From Nostoc cf. commune SO-36 (GTDB lineage: Bacteria > Cyanobacteriota > Cyanobacteriia > Cyanobacteriales > Nostocaceae), in contig NZ_AP025732.1 in assembly GCF_023734775.1 (NCBI RefSeq), positions 1,364,001-1,428,000 of the forward strand: DNA of 64,000 bases, in the 5' to 3' direction. Below are positions 26,909-36,780 of the stretch, piece after piece. Made by a program: the position numbers and the translations under genes. The notes beneath the pieces are model-generated. The model was not told where the DNA came from, did no database searches, and saw only the letters and a program-made list of their open reading frames with translations. Numbering within the stretch: the first letter of the stretch is position 1; the number at the start of each line of letters is the position of its first letter.

Positions 26909-27304
26909 ATGGCTAAAAAATCTCAAGCCAATCTAGAACAATACCAAGATGTCAGATTATCTGCCACCACAAGAATTTGGGTAGTTACAGTAGCTATTCT
27001 CGGAGTTTGCATCCCACTGTCAGCCGTTACTAGAAGCGGTGCTATTCTTCCTTTAGTTGCAATTGGTGGCGCAGCTGTTGGTACAGTTGCTGTTTGGCGT
27101 TCTGATGAGCAAAAATCAAAAACTAACTATTTGCAACAGCAGCAAATAGAACTGCTAGAGCAGAGATTAGCGAATTTAGAAACAATTGTGAGCAGTGATG
27201 ACTTAAACTTGCAAATGAAAATTAAACAGATCGAAGCAAGAGATACTTTTAGCGACTCCTCTGATTCAGTGCAAAATGTGTGCAAATCAACAAAAAAGCT
27301 ATAA
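26909..27304 (+). CDS. Small membrane protein with coiled coil
   Basis: Protein of 131 residues from ATG 26909; a TTG four codons upstream is the alternative. The N-terminus is polar, two hydrophobic segments lie near residues 26-42 and 45-63, and a Gln/Leu/Glu-rich coiled coil (LQQQQIELLEQRLANLETIV) is near residues 75-95. The last 20 or so residues run into the start of the truncated monooxygenase frame, so the C-terminus may be altered by the deletion that joined the two genes. Function unknown. Confidence 0.6.
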   Translation: MAKKSQANLEQYQDVRLSATTRIWVVTVAILGVCIPLSAVTRSGAILPLVAIGGAAVGTVAVWRSDEQKSKTNYLQQQQIELLEQRLANLETIVSSDDLNLQMKIKQIEARDTFSDSSDSVQNVCKSTKKL

Positions 27305-28359
27305 ATAACTCAAAACAAGAAAATTTAGAAGTTTTTGTCCATACAGAGAATGGTAAGGTTGTCACATTTGAACCTTATCTTTTGGTTGGTTGTGATGGTC
27401 TTCACTCCATCGTCCGTAACACATTAAAAGACTGGGATAAACCTACATCAGACAGATTTGAGATGAAGCTTTTTCCCTCGCCCAGTTCGTGCCTGAGATA
27501 CAAAGTGTTAACCCTGCCACCAAATTTTCCTCTGGTTCATAGTAGTAACGAACACGCCGTGAGTACTATGGCATACGCAATTCCTGGAGCTTTGCGAGGT
27601 CGCAAGCGTTCTGTTTCTCTTGGCATATTGCCGCTTAAAAACCCAGATGAACCCCGTTCTGCAAATATTATTAAATACCCAGACCACCAAATATGGGAAT
27701 TGAAAAACTCTGAGGAACTGTACAATTTTTTTGAAAAAGCCTTCCCACAATTGCCTATACGTCAAATAGTATCACCTGAAGAGGCTGAGAGATTTGCTAA
27801 AAGTGAAGGCGCTTACTTCCCCATTCCTCAATACTGTTCTGGATTGCACTTGTTGTTAATGCACGAACCAGGATGTCTTGAGATACCCCAGTCTTCATCT
27901 TCTGGAATAATACTTTTAGGAGATGCCATTCACTGCTTTCCTCCAGATATTGGACAAGGGGTAAACTCAGCATTGGAGGATGTGTACATTCTAAATGAGG
28001 CACTTTCTCAAAGTAACGACGAACTCTCGCGTAGTTTGCCTTTATACGAATCTTTACGCTTACCTGATACAAAAGCCTTGGTATACCTTGCCCAAACTGC
28101 TTATCCCTGGCAGTATAACCAAAACTCGCTTGGCAAGTTGGTGTGGTATGTCAACTTTTTTCTGCGACTTTTACTTAGTCGGTTACTACCCTTTATATTT
28201 AATCCTCCAGCATTCTTTCTCATCCAGAATTATCAACTTTCCTACCAGCAAATCTGGGTTATGGTTCAACGTACCACCAAAACATTTTATATACTCAGTA
28301 TAATATTCCTTTGTGGGTTGTTGGCTTTAGTATTGAAGGATTTAGTAAGTATTTATTGA
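27280..28359 (+). pseudogene. FAD-dependent monooxygenase lacking its N-terminal FAD domain
   Basis: The frame encodes the second half of a PHBH/kynurenine-monooxygenase-like flavoprotein: LLVGCDGLHSIVRN (the DG motif), then ILLGDAIHCFPPDIGQGVNSALEDV (the GD motif that contacts the FAD ribityl), then a C-terminal membrane helix (FYILSIIFLCGLLALVL). The first roughly 130 residues, with the GxGxxG dinucleotide motif, are absent, and a stop at 27262 closes the frame just upstream. The most likely cause is a deletion that fused the 5' neighbour to the remnant. Confidence 0.7.
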
Positions 28360-28762
28360 TTTCAAATGGTGCAAGAAGCTCGGAATACAATTACGTGTGA
28401 CTTTTGACTTCAGCTTTGCGGTACTAGGTTGTTTTTGTGTAAGTATTTGTTGACTTAAAGTTACCGCAACCTTGGAAATCCGTGTCATTTTAAACTTTCC
28501 TTTGTGGCTATAACTGTTTCTAGGGAAACAGTATCTCGTTCTCTATCTCCGTTAGAATTGACTGACATCGTTTAATTCTATATACTTCAACTGCATTAGT
28601 TCATGAAATATCTAAGTGCAATAATCTCTATCTTTCCTGTAAACATCTGCTAATGGCTGTGTTTTATTAGACTACTAACATTACTAAATTTTTAAAAGGT
28701 TATAAACTTGAATAATTGCATTGGTATAGCTTACCGTAGGTATGCAATAGTTTGCCGTAGGA
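28360..28762. other. Intergenic region with a direct repeat before the next start codon
   Basis: About 400 bases without a gene. Just before the WD40 gene start is a 16-base direct repeat of type TTxCCGTAGGxATGCA, with copies near 28731 and 28750, the second running into the start codon. Nothing else is recognised. Confidence 0.4.
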
Positions 28763-30533
28763 ATGCAGATGGATTGGATTAGCTTACTCAAAGCTCAACA
28801 AACTGACTTCCTTCAACGTGTGAAAAAACCTAAAACTTATGACTTATCTTTGCTGGAAAGTCAAGTTAAAGGTTGTCACACTGAAGTTATGGGTTTTTGG
28901 GGTGAGCCATTGGCTAGACTCCAAGAGCTTTCTCGCCAACAAGCAGAAGTTCTCGCTAAAAATCCGCCGCCTACACCGTCTGAATATCCTGAACCTCCCG
29001 ACTGGACAATACCTTTTCCCAAACACTTCCAACAACAAGCCCAAGATTATCTTTTGCGGGAGCATCTTGTTGATGGGGTAATGGCTGAACGCTTGGGCAA
29101 ATTGGTAAAAAAGGTGTCGCAAGATACCTTACAAAACATGATTTTAGATGATGAGGGAAATTTGTGTGGTGAAAGCAAATTTTCTTATGTACTCAAAGAT
29201 CATCCTCAGCTAAGTATCCAAGTTTACGTTGCTGATGGAGAAAGTTTTAATGGTATTAAGAAAGACAAAATTAAGTGGTCGATTACTCAAGAAGATTTGA
29301 AAAATCACCAAGTATTAATTTTTCTGTGTTTGTTTTATCCTTCTACAGGTAATTTAGGTACGAGAGGCAAAGTATAATAACAGGTTTTTTACCGACAAAT
29401 CAACTTGAATTTACTGAACCAAAACTGTATGTAACTCCGAGTAACTTATTGTATGCAGGAGGGTTAAGTTGGTATTTAGAATCACTTTTTGGCAAAAAAG
29501 ACACGTCGCCATTAATTAGTGAGAAAGCGTACTCGCAGATACAATACAAACTCTACCATCAGAGCATTGCCTCAAGGATATAGTCGGTGACTGGGAATGC
29601 TGGCAGACTTTGCAAGGACACACCAGAGGCATTAATTGTCTAGCTTTCAGTTCTGGGTGTAAGAATGGCAAAGCCTTACCCATATTGGCAAGTGGTAGTC
29701 GGGGAGAAACGAAACTCTGGGATTTAAGCAAGGGTGAATTAATAGATACATTATCAGAGTATCCTTGGGTAATATCTGGGCTAGTGGATGAAGTCAATTC
29801 CCTAGCTTTTAGTTCCGATGGACAGACTTTAGTGAGTTGCGGTGCAGATTCCACCATTAAGCTTTGGCACGTAGGCGCACTAGACTTGATAGATATTTTG
29901 CACAAACATAATGGGGTAGTGCGGTGTGCTGCCTTCACCCCAGATGGCAGAATGTTAGCCACAGGCGGAGATGATAGAAAAATTCTTTTTTGGGATTTGA
30001 TGCAACGTCAGGTAGCGATCGCACTTTCTTTAGATGATACAGCTGCTCATTCCCTGGTTTTAAGTCGAGATGGGGAAACTTTGGTGACAGGTAGCTACCG
30101 CAAAATCAAAGTCTGGCGTACCTTACCCAAAACTGGGATTAAAAGTTTAAAGGATGCACAACCACTACATACCCTCATGGGTCATTCTCACATCGTTCGT
30201 TCCTTAGCAATCAATGCAGATGGTAAACTGCTGGTGAGTGGTAGCTGGGATCAAACGATTAAAATTTGGCATTTGGAGACTGGAGAATTACTGCATACTC
30301 TTAAAGGACATAGAGATAGAGTATATGCGATCGCTTTAAGTCCCGATGGGCAAATAATCGCTAGCGGTAGTGCTGATAAAACTATCAAGTTGTGGCATCT
30401 ACAAACTGGGGAATTGCTCGGTACTTTTACAGGTCATGGGAATATAGTTACAGCATTAGCCTTCACAGCTTCCGGCGAGATGTTGGTTAGCGGGAGTTTA
30501 GATAAGACAATTAAAATTTGGCAACGAAGTTAG
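28763..30533 (+). pseudogene. WD40-repeat protein gene with two frameshifts
   Basis: Three consecutive frames form one product of about 590 residues. Part 1 (from ATG 28763) is a helical N-terminal domain of unknown type, MDWISLLKAQQTDFLQRV..., reaching ...LFYPSTGNLG. Restoring one base near 29358 continues as YERQSIITGFLPTNQLEF. Restoring one near 29524 (AAA run) leads into the WD40 part: TLQGHTRGINCLAFS, then at least six GH...WD/W blades, ending TGHGNIVTALAF and KIWQRS. WD40 propellers are protein-interaction scaffolds. These could be true decay or read errors. Confidence 0.75.
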
Positions 30534-30908
30534 GAGTAGATAAGCTTCATGCATATCAGTAGATTTTCGTCAGTATGTAAGTTATAATGCAAGCATTCTT
30601 GGCAGTCTAAAACAAAATTAATTTTGTCAGTAGCACTTAGGCTGTAAATTAGCTCAGTGTGTGGGTATTAAACTCAATCTTACACGGGGTTTTGAAGACA
30701 AAAATGAGTGATGCTTTTTCACATAAAGCGTCACCCAACACCCTGCCATAAGCATCGCTAACTTAAAAATTGTGTTTTCCACCCTTATTTTCGCCAATAT
30801 GTTAAGCACTATTACTTGATTGACAAATTGTTTATGACTTTGAACTGTCAAGAATGTAATGCAAGTAGAAAACAAAAGTTTCGGATACTGATAATTAAGG
30901 AAAAAGCA
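30534..30908. other. Intergenic region with a hairpin
   Basis: About 375 bases upstream of the glycosyltransferase gene. An inverted repeat GTGATGCTTT (30708-30717) and AAAGCGTCAC (30725-30734) could form an RNA hairpin. No T run follows on the plus strand. No gene is seen. Confidence 0.4.
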
Positions 30909-31901
30909 ATGGTTATTTCACAACGTGGTATTATTACCTACGCTTACGGGGCATCTTACTATATAGAAATGGCAAAGTCACTAGCGCGTTCTCTACGTCT
31001 TCATTCACCAAATGTTCCCCGCGCTATTGTTACTGACAATCAAAATGATAAAGAGTTACTCGAACTTTTTGATTACGTTATAACTATGAAAGAAGAATAC
31101 GGTTCTAATGTGAGACAAAAGCTTCATGTCTATGATTACTCTCCATTTGAAAATACACTTTATATTGATAGTGATTGCATAGCAGTAAAAGATATTAACT
31201 TTATTTTTGATGATTTTAAAGGTAGAAGTTTTAGTGTGCCAGGTAATGTATATCTTAAAGCAGGTGATAAAGATAATTTCGTTGAATTAGATGACATCCT
31301 CAAACGATTTAATCTGACAAAATTACCTAAATTTAATGGAGGTATTTATTATTTCGAGAAAAACGATACTGCTAAGGCATTTTTTGAAACAGCGCTAGAA
31401 TTTTCGAGCGACTGGAAAAAGCTAGGTATTGGTGAATTTCGTGGTGATGGCCCTAATGATGAACGTCTTTTTGGTATAGCGATGATGCTACACAATCAAA
31501 GTATGTTTGAAGATTATGGTCAGATGATGCGAACACCTATTGGTCTTCGTGGTTCTTTTGATATAGATGCTATTAAAGGTAAATCTAGTTTTCAAAAATA
31601 CAATGAGGTGGTGTCTCCTGCTCTTGTACACTTTGCCTGCGTTTGGGGAGAACATCCCGTATATCATCGGGAAGTATCAAGATTAAAAAACCTAAATAAA
31701 GGTTCCACTAACGAGATCAAGTCTGATATACTCTCCACAATTAAATATAAGTTTGGCTATCAAATTGCCTTATTAAGGTATATAGCAAAACGTGTACCTA
31801 AAAATCCTCAGTATGTTCAAGCTAGAGTGAAAAAACTTTTGAGGCAAGTACCTGAGTTGATTAAAAGTAGATACAAAACTCAGTTAATTCGTAGCAAATA
31901 A
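30909..31901 (+). CDS. Glycosyltransferase-like protein (GT-A, DxD motif)
   Basis: Protein of 330 residues from ATG 30909, chosen for the AAGGA site 12 bases upstream; a longer frame begins near 30816. The N-terminal GIITYAYGASYYIEMAKSLA resembles the nucleotide-sugar-binding strand. TLYIDSDCIAV holds the metal-binding DSD, and FNGGIYYFEK and the acidic GDGPNDERLF follow. This is the GT8-like layout of retaining sugar transferases. The basic C-terminal helix (RVKKLLRQVPELIKSR) suggests membrane or polymer association. Donor and acceptor are unknown. Confidence 0.75.
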   Translation: MVISQRGIITYAYGASYYIEMAKSLARSLRLHSPNVPRAIVTDNQNDKELLELFDYVITMKEEYGSNVRQKLHVYDYSPFENTLYIDSDCIAVKDINFIFDDFKGRSFSVPGNVYLKAGDKDNFVELDDILKRFNLTKLPKFNGGIYYFEKNDTAKAFFETALEFSSDWKKLGIGEFRGDGPNDERLFGIAMMLHNQSMFEDYGQMMRTPIGLRGSFDIDAIKGKSSFQKYNEVVSPALVHFACVWGEHPVYHREVSRLKNLNKGSTNEIKSDILSTIKYKFGYQIALLRYIAKRVPKNPQYVQARVKKLLRQVPELIKSRYKTQLIRSK

Positions 31902-31991
31902 AATTTGGGAAGACTCGGCATCCCTTTGTACTTACTCTAAATCACTCAAAGGCTGCCCTGGTTACTTTGTGCATAACTTTACTTGCATAGA

Positions 31992-32020
31992 AAGTGCTGT
32001 CTGCGGTTCAGGCAGCACTT
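31992..32020 (+). terminator. Hairpin, possible terminator
   Basis: Arms AAGTGCTG and CAGCACTT with a further CTG/CAG pairing close on a short loop. It lies about 90 bases after the glycosyltransferase gene and is followed by AAAAATTTT. It is placed as an end-of-transcript signal, but the T run is weak. Confidence 0.5.
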
Positions 32021-32200
32021 AAAAATTTTCATCGAACCTGAGAAGATACAAACCAAAACTTCCCGTCCTTCGCTCGTGGCAGGTATTAAAAATTATATTT
32101 TTGTGAAACTCACAAGGATTGTATCTGTAGGTTTATTGTAGAAACTGGGCGGTACAGCCCAAATCCTTGTGTACCACAAAAATTTGTATGCTGTACTTTT

Positions 32201-32392
32201 ATGCAAAATCAACTAGGATTGGTTCTGAAACTGCTTTTACTCTCGGCTTTATTATCAGTATTGATTAAGTATGCAGGGCCTAGCCTATCAATTCCGGCGA
32301 CAGCAAGCAACGCGCTAATTATAGTATTGTTGCCAATTGTGATTATAGCGATCGCGCTACTGTGGCGATTCCAAGCACAGAAACAAAATTAA
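32201..32392 (+). CDS. Small two-helix membrane protein
   Basis: Protein of 63 residues with two hydrophobic helices (about 7-22 and 37-54) separated by a short KYAGPSLSIPATAS loop, and a polar basic tail (WRFQAQKQN). The HIP1 site GCGATCGC lies within it. The predicted topology is a hairpin in the inner or thylakoid membrane. Function unknown. It lies 90 bases upstream of the AI-2E-type permease gene. Confidence 0.6.
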   Translation: MQNQLGLVLKLLLLSALLSVLIKYAGPSLSIPATASNALIIVLLPIVIIAIALLWRFQAQKQN

Positions 32393-32482
32393 CTTAAACT
32401 ATCTACGCAGAAGTTACTAAAATCAGCTAACCTAGCTTAATTACAATAAAATTGCATCTCGCCAACCGTTGGGAGTCAGCCT

Positions 32483-33625
32483 GTGAACCTCGGTCAATGG
32501 ATCGGCTTAATCGCCATAGTTCTTTCTTTATACATCCTGTGGCAAATTCGGGAAGTGCTTTTGCTAATGTTTGCCGCAGTTGTATTAGCCACAACCTTAA
32601 ATCGGCTAGCAAAACGCTTCCAACGCTTTGGAATGAAGCGTGGATTCGCCGTTCTGCTAGCGGTAGCTATCTTTTTAGCAGGTGTCGTGGGTTTTTTCTG
32701 GCTAATTGTGCCGCCATTTGCACAACAGTTTCAAGAACTAACATATCAGGTTCCTAAAGGGTTTGGGCGCTTTAATGGTTGGCTTGATGCCCTGAGAACT
32801 CGTATCCCTGACGAGTTAGTTCCTTACATTCCAGATATCAATAGCCTCATCCAACAAGCACAGCCCTTCGTCAATCGGGTACTAGGAAACTCTTTCGCCT
32901 TTGTATCTGGCTCTTTAGAAGTTGTTCTCAAGATTCTGCTAGTGTTGGTTTTAACAGGAATGATATTAGCCGATCCCGTGGCTTACCGCAAAGTCTTTGT
33001 ACGGCTTTTCCCCTCATTTTATCGGCGGCGGGTGGAAGGAATTTTAAATAAATGCGAAGTCTCTCTAGAGGGATGGATTACAGGTGCTTTTATTGCCATG
33101 TTTGTAGTGGCGCTGATGAGTCTAATTGGCTTATCAGTTTTGGGTATAAAAGCAGCACTAGCTTTAGCAATTTTAGCAGGATTTTTGAATTTAATTCCCA
33201 ACCTTGGCCCAACGCTGAGTGTAGTGCCAGCAATGGCGATCGCACTGTTGGATGATCCCTGGAAAGTCGTCGCTGTCTTAATTCTATACTTTATTATTCA
33301 ACAGGTTGAAAGTAATTTCATCACGCCAATTGTGATGGCACAACAAGTTTCGTTGCTGCCAGCTGTAACTTTAATAGCCCAATTATTTTTCGTTACTTTT
33401 TTTGGATTCCTCGGATTATTTCTGGCGCTACCTCTAACTGTTGTCGCTAAGATTTGGTTGCAAGAAGTGTTAATTAAAGATGTTTTAGATGAATGGGGAA
33501 ATAATCATCTAAAAGAAAGGGAACTGGTTATAGTTTCTGAATCTCCCGCAGCAGATGATCATTGGACGGCAGAAAATCCAGATATAAATGAGAATCCCTC
33601 AATTGGTGATGATATCTTGAAATAA
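32483..33625 (+). CDS. AI-2E family transporter (TqsA/YdiK-like permease)
   Basis: Protein of 380 residues with about eight membrane helices. The family-typical block NLIPNLGPTLSVVPAMAIALL is near residue 240, followed by QQVESNFITPIVMAQQVSLLPAVTLIAQLFF and FFGFLGLFLALPLT. Family members export small molecules or work in Na+/H+ antiport. Naming by AI-2 does not show that this one moves AI-2. The start is GTG 32483. The C-terminal 40 residues are acidic and hydrophilic. Confidence 0.87.
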   Translation: MNLGQWIGLIAIVLSLYILWQIREVLLLMFAAVVLATTLNRLAKRFQRFGMKRGFAVLLAVAIFLAGVVGFFWLIVPPFAQQFQELTYQVPKGFGRFNGWLDALRTRIPDELVPYIPDINSLIQQAQPFVNRVLGNSFAFVSGSLEVVLKILLVLVLTGMILADPVAYRKVFVRLFPSFYRRRVEGILNKCEVSLEGWITGAFIAMFVVALMSLIGLSVLGIKAALALAILAGFLNLIPNLGPTLSVVPAMAIALLDDPWKVVAVLILYFIIQQVESNFITPIVMAQQVSLLPAVTLIAQLFFVTFFGFLGLFLALPLTVVAKIWLQEVLIKDVLDEWGNNHLKERELVIVSESPAADDHWTAENPDINENPSIGDDILK

Positions 33626-33863
33626 GATTAAGCCCGTTGGTAGTCAGGACTTTAGCCCTTATTTTCTAAACGCTAAAGTACTGACTAAAAACCCTGAAAA
33701 CTAGCGTGACAAATTACAATAATAACAATTCAAAATTCAAAAATAAATTATTCTAATGCTTGACCAATTCTTCCTTGATGGTACAAGCCCCTAAATTCAT
33801 TTATGGATAGATAAGTTTTAAACAATGCAGGGTTCAAGCCTCAGGATAAATCCTGGGGCATTA

Positions 33864-33901
33864 ATTGCGAATTGCGAATTGCGAATTGCGAATTGCGAAT
33901 T
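33864..33901. repeat. Tandem heptamer (ATTGCGA), five units
   Basis: Five exact head-to-tail copies of ATTGCGA and a partial sixth. This is an STRR-type repeat of cyanobacterial spacers, with a different unit from the TTTTAGA family elsewhere in the window. Confidence 0.8.
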
Positions 33902-33984
33902 GTGCTGACTTGCCTTTTGTTGCTATCGTGCAGAGATTGGCAGCAAATATTTCGAGATGAATAGACATACATTTAGTGAAAATA

Positions 33985-34011
33985 TAGAGACGTAGTACTG
34001 CTACGTCTCTA
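33985..34011. repeat. Palindrome related to the 6259-6287 repeat
   Basis: TAGAGACGTAG, a TACTG loop and CTACGTCTCTA form a perfect 11-bp stem. The same stem, with a variant loop, is the core of the foldback element at 6217-6304, so both are copies of one dispersed hairpin. Confidence 0.6.
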
Positions 34012-34114
34012 CAAAAGTTCTGGATAACGTATATTTAACTTCTGGAGCGCTCACAAGGAGCAATCAAAATTTCTTTTCCCTACTCCCCTACCAGGAAGCG
34101 CTAGCACTGATAAG

Positions 34115-35284
34115 ATGCGAACAATTGCAGAAATTAACGAGAAAATCAGCCGCCAACGTGCGGTAGTGTTGACAACTGAAGAATTAAAAGCACGAGTTGT
34201 AGAAATCGGTGTTACTAAAGCTGCTAAAGAAGTTGATGTAGTTACCACTGGCACATTTGAGCCAATGGAATCAAGTGGTGCAATTATCAATTTGGGACAT
34301 ACTGACCCCCCAATAAAAATTCGTCGCTGCTGGTTAGACGGTGTGCCAGCATACTCTGGTTTTGGGGCAGTAGATTTATATGTGGGTGCGAGTTCTGCTG
34401 TGGAGACTACAGACGGTGAAGAAGTCAGAGAACGTGGCGGTGGTCATATAATCGAAGATTTAATCGCTGGTAAACCTATACACGTAAAAGCCCAAGGACA
34501 AGTAACAGATTGTTATCCCAGAGCAACTTTTGAAACTACTATCACCAGCGAAACAATTAATCAGTTCTATTTATTCAATCCGCGCAATCTTTATCAAAAT
34601 TTTATTGTTGGTGTAAATGGTGGCGATCGCCCCCTCTTCACCTATCTCGGCCCTTTACAACCGCGTCTGGGGAATGCCGTTTACTCCAACCCAGGTGCTA
34701 TTTCTCCCCTACTCAACGACCCAGATTTGCAACTCGTTGGTATAGGTACTCGAATTTTTTTAGGCGGTGGTATTGGCTATGTCGCTTGGGAAGGCACTCA
34801 GCACTTCCCCTTACAAAAGCGTTTAGCTAATCGGACACCGATTGGGCCTTCCGCCACTTTAGCTTTAATTGGTGATGCCAAGCAAATGGATGCTCATTGG
34901 GTGCGGGGTTGTTACTTCAAAAGTTATGGCCCCTCATTGATGTTAGGCGTTGGTGTCCCACTACCAGTATTAAATGAACTGGTAATTGAACACTGTGCCG
35001 TCCAAGATCAAGACTTGGTAGCCCCGATAGTGGATTTTTCCATTCCCCGGCGCGTCCGTCCCACCTTTGGTTTGGTGAGTTACGCCCAACTTAAATCTGG
35101 GAGGATCACCATTGAGGGCAAAGCAATACGCTCTGCCCCCTTAGCGAGTCTGTTTTTTTCTAGGCAAGTCGCCCTAGAGTTGAAAAAGTGGATCGAAGCA
35201 GGTACCTTTACCCTTACAGAACCAGTTTCTCCAATTCCGATGGAGCGATCTTTTCTACCCCAAGACCGTCGGACGGATTTTTGA
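34115..35284 (+). CDS. DUF39 / homocysteine-biosynthesis-type protein
   Basis: Protein of 389 residues. The N-terminal helix RTIAEINEKISRQRAVVLT is followed by VTTGTFEPMESSGAIIN, the GHTDPPIKIR motif, RERGGGHIIEDLIAGK and a Gly-rich IGTRIFLGGGIGYVAWEGTQH. This is the DUF39 (HcyBio) domain, implicated in archaea and some bacteria in homocysteine formation from aspartate semialdehyde and sulfide. No C-terminal ferredoxin or CBS domain is present. A role in sulfur assimilation is inferred from the family. No partner gene is adjacent. Confidence 0.82.
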   Translation: MRTIAEINEKISRQRAVVLTTEELKARVVEIGVTKAAKEVDVVTTGTFEPMESSGAIINLGHTDPPIKIRRCWLDGVPAYSGFGAVDLYVGASSAVETTDGEEVRERGGGHIIEDLIAGKPIHVKAQGQVTDCYPRATFETTITSETINQFYLFNPRNLYQNFIVGVNGGDRPLFTYLGPLQPRLGNAVYSNPGAISPLLNDPDLQLVGIGTRIFLGGGIGYVAWEGTQHFPLQKRLANRTPIGPSATLALIGDAKQMDAHWVRGCYFKSYGPSLMLGVGVPLPVLNELVIEHCAVQDQDLVAPIVDFSIPRRVRPTFGLVSYAQLKSGRITIEGKAIRSAPLASLFFSRQVALELKKWIEAGTFTLTEPVSPIPMERSFLPQDRRTDF

Positions 35285-35379
35285 TCGTGCGGAATGGGGA
35301 ATGGGGAATTGGGAATGGAAAAAATTAGTTGAACCCTAATATTTAATCTAATAATCCCTAATCTCCAATCCCCAATTCC

Positions 35380-36402
35380 CTAGTCTTGAGTTGGTTTCGG
35401 TCGCTTAATGGGTTTAGGAGCAGGTGTTTTTGGTATAGGTTTTGACACCACTGAGGGGTCGCCGCCTGTACTTGTTTTCTTGATGGGACGAGGAGTTTCG
35501 CCACTGCGTCTGGGGGGGAATGGTTTTCTACCACCAGCACCACCGCCACCGCCAGCACGAGGGCCACCTTTGAATGGTGGTTTGCGTTTTTTGGGCAAGT
35601 CAGCGATCGCCTCAGCTTTTTCTACCACCAAAACATCAGCTTCTCGCTTGGCTTGGAAGTCCCAGAATTTTCCTACTGCTTTGGTGGTCAGCACACCCCT
35701 CAATTTCAACTTAAAATACTTAGGTTTATCAGTTGATTTACGAGGAGCCTGTCTAATTTTGACTACCAAGCTTTTAGCATCAAAAGACTGGTATACTACT
35801 TCACCACGAACAGAAAAACCACCATCTACAACTTCTGATGAGGGTACTACGGCAATTGTGCTTAGTTCAGAATTTTCGGATAAGCCATCATCGGGTGTCT
35901 GTAATTGCAACTCAAAATCTGACTCGTCCTCATCTGTTGAGTTTTTAGCCAGATTTTCTGGCTCCCAAACTCCGACGATTTGGATGTGCAAGGTATCATT
36001 TTCTTGTCTTGTACGTGGATACACTACCCACAGATGTTCTTTTTCTAAGTCTAGGTGATTCTTGACTAAGCTCATAATCCGGCCTAGGAGGACGGCATTG
36101 AGTTCTACACCATCTGTAGTCAGCAGTGTACCTTGAGTAAATTGTTCGCTGCTAGCATGATAGCGACCCCGGACTAACCCGATCGCACGATATTGCATCG
36201 GCTCGCTGGGAGGCGGAATTGGTTGCTGTCGATTGACTAGGTTCCCATTTGAGTCAGTCTCGATGGGGTTAACAGGCGAATTTTCAGGTTTAGAGGAGTG
36301 AGCTGCTATATGAACATTAGCGGCTGCCTCTATGTTAGTTTGGCCCTGGTTAGAGGCAGAAGAATTGGAGGATTCAGGCAACGGCATCAGGTCGGAATTC
36401 AT
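35380..36402 (-). CDS. Conserved cyanobacterial protein, Gly/Pro/Lys-rich tail, function unknown
   Basis: Protein of 340 residues from ATG 36402, chosen for a perfect AAGGAG site; a longer frame begins upstream. It has a polar N-terminal region rich in Ser, Asn and Gln. A folded middle part (about 75-250) contains YRAIGLVRGRYHASSEQF and LEKEHLWVVYPRT. The disordered C-terminus has a Gly run (GGPRAGGGGGAGG) and basic Pro-rich KPIPKTPAPKPIKRPK. The basic Gly/Pro tail recalls RNA-binding or scaffold proteins, but no known domain was identified. Confidence 0.7.
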   Translation of the reverse strand: MNSDLMPLPESSNSSASNQGQTNIEAAANVHIAAHSSKPENSPVNPIETDSNGNLVNRQQPIPPPSEPMQYRAIGLVRGRYHASSEQFTQGTLLTTDGVELNAVLLGRIMSLVKNHLDLEKEHLWVVYPRTRQENDTLHIQIVGVWEPENLAKNSTDEDESDFELQLQTPDDGLSENSELSTIAVVPSSEVVDGGFSVRGEVVYQSFDAKSLVVKIRQAPRKSTDKPKYFKLKLRGVLTTKAVGKFWDFQAKREADVLVVEKAEAIADLPKKRKPPFKGGPRAGGGGGAGGRKPFPPRRSGETPRPIKKTSTGGDPSVVSKPIPKTPAPKPIKRPKPTQD

Positions 36403-36780
36403 AAAAACTCCTTGCGGCGGAGACACATCCCATTGTGGGATTTTACAAAGGCAGCTGGAAAGAGCATTTGTGCGACTGATGAAAATATATTGGCTTTTCA
36501 CAAAGTCACACTAGGGTGCTCTAGACAATCCTAAAGGCGCTAAATTTAGTGTATAAACACTAAATGTCTAATTTAGCGGCTTTACACTAGTTTCGGAAGC
36601 ATATCATAGCTACAATTCTGACGGCTCCTCCTAAAGTCATCACTTACTTTAGCAGTGTGGATAGTTAATTGTTATAAAATTCACAGGCAATTGGCGGTAT
36701 TCCGCAAAGTTTTGGAAATTTTTAACTTTACGATTTGTGTAAATGATAATGTCATTAAAATTCAGGAGAAAGACAAAACT
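36403..36780. other. Intergenic promoter region of divergent genes
   Basis: About 380 bases between the minus-strand Gly-rich protein gene and the TPR gene. It contains a pair of TAGTGTA/TTTAGTG-like repeats near 36548-36585. No gene or RNA was recognised. Confidence 0.35.

Larger units (their letters stand above)
33626..34114. other. Intergenic region with repeats
   Basis: About 490 bases without a gene. It holds five tandem copies of a heptamer (33864-33898) and a palindromic repeat (33985-34011), both listed separately. Near 33835-33860 is a short hairpin (CCTCAGGATAAATCCTGGGG) in a T-loop-like context that does not form a tRNA. Confidence 0.5.
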
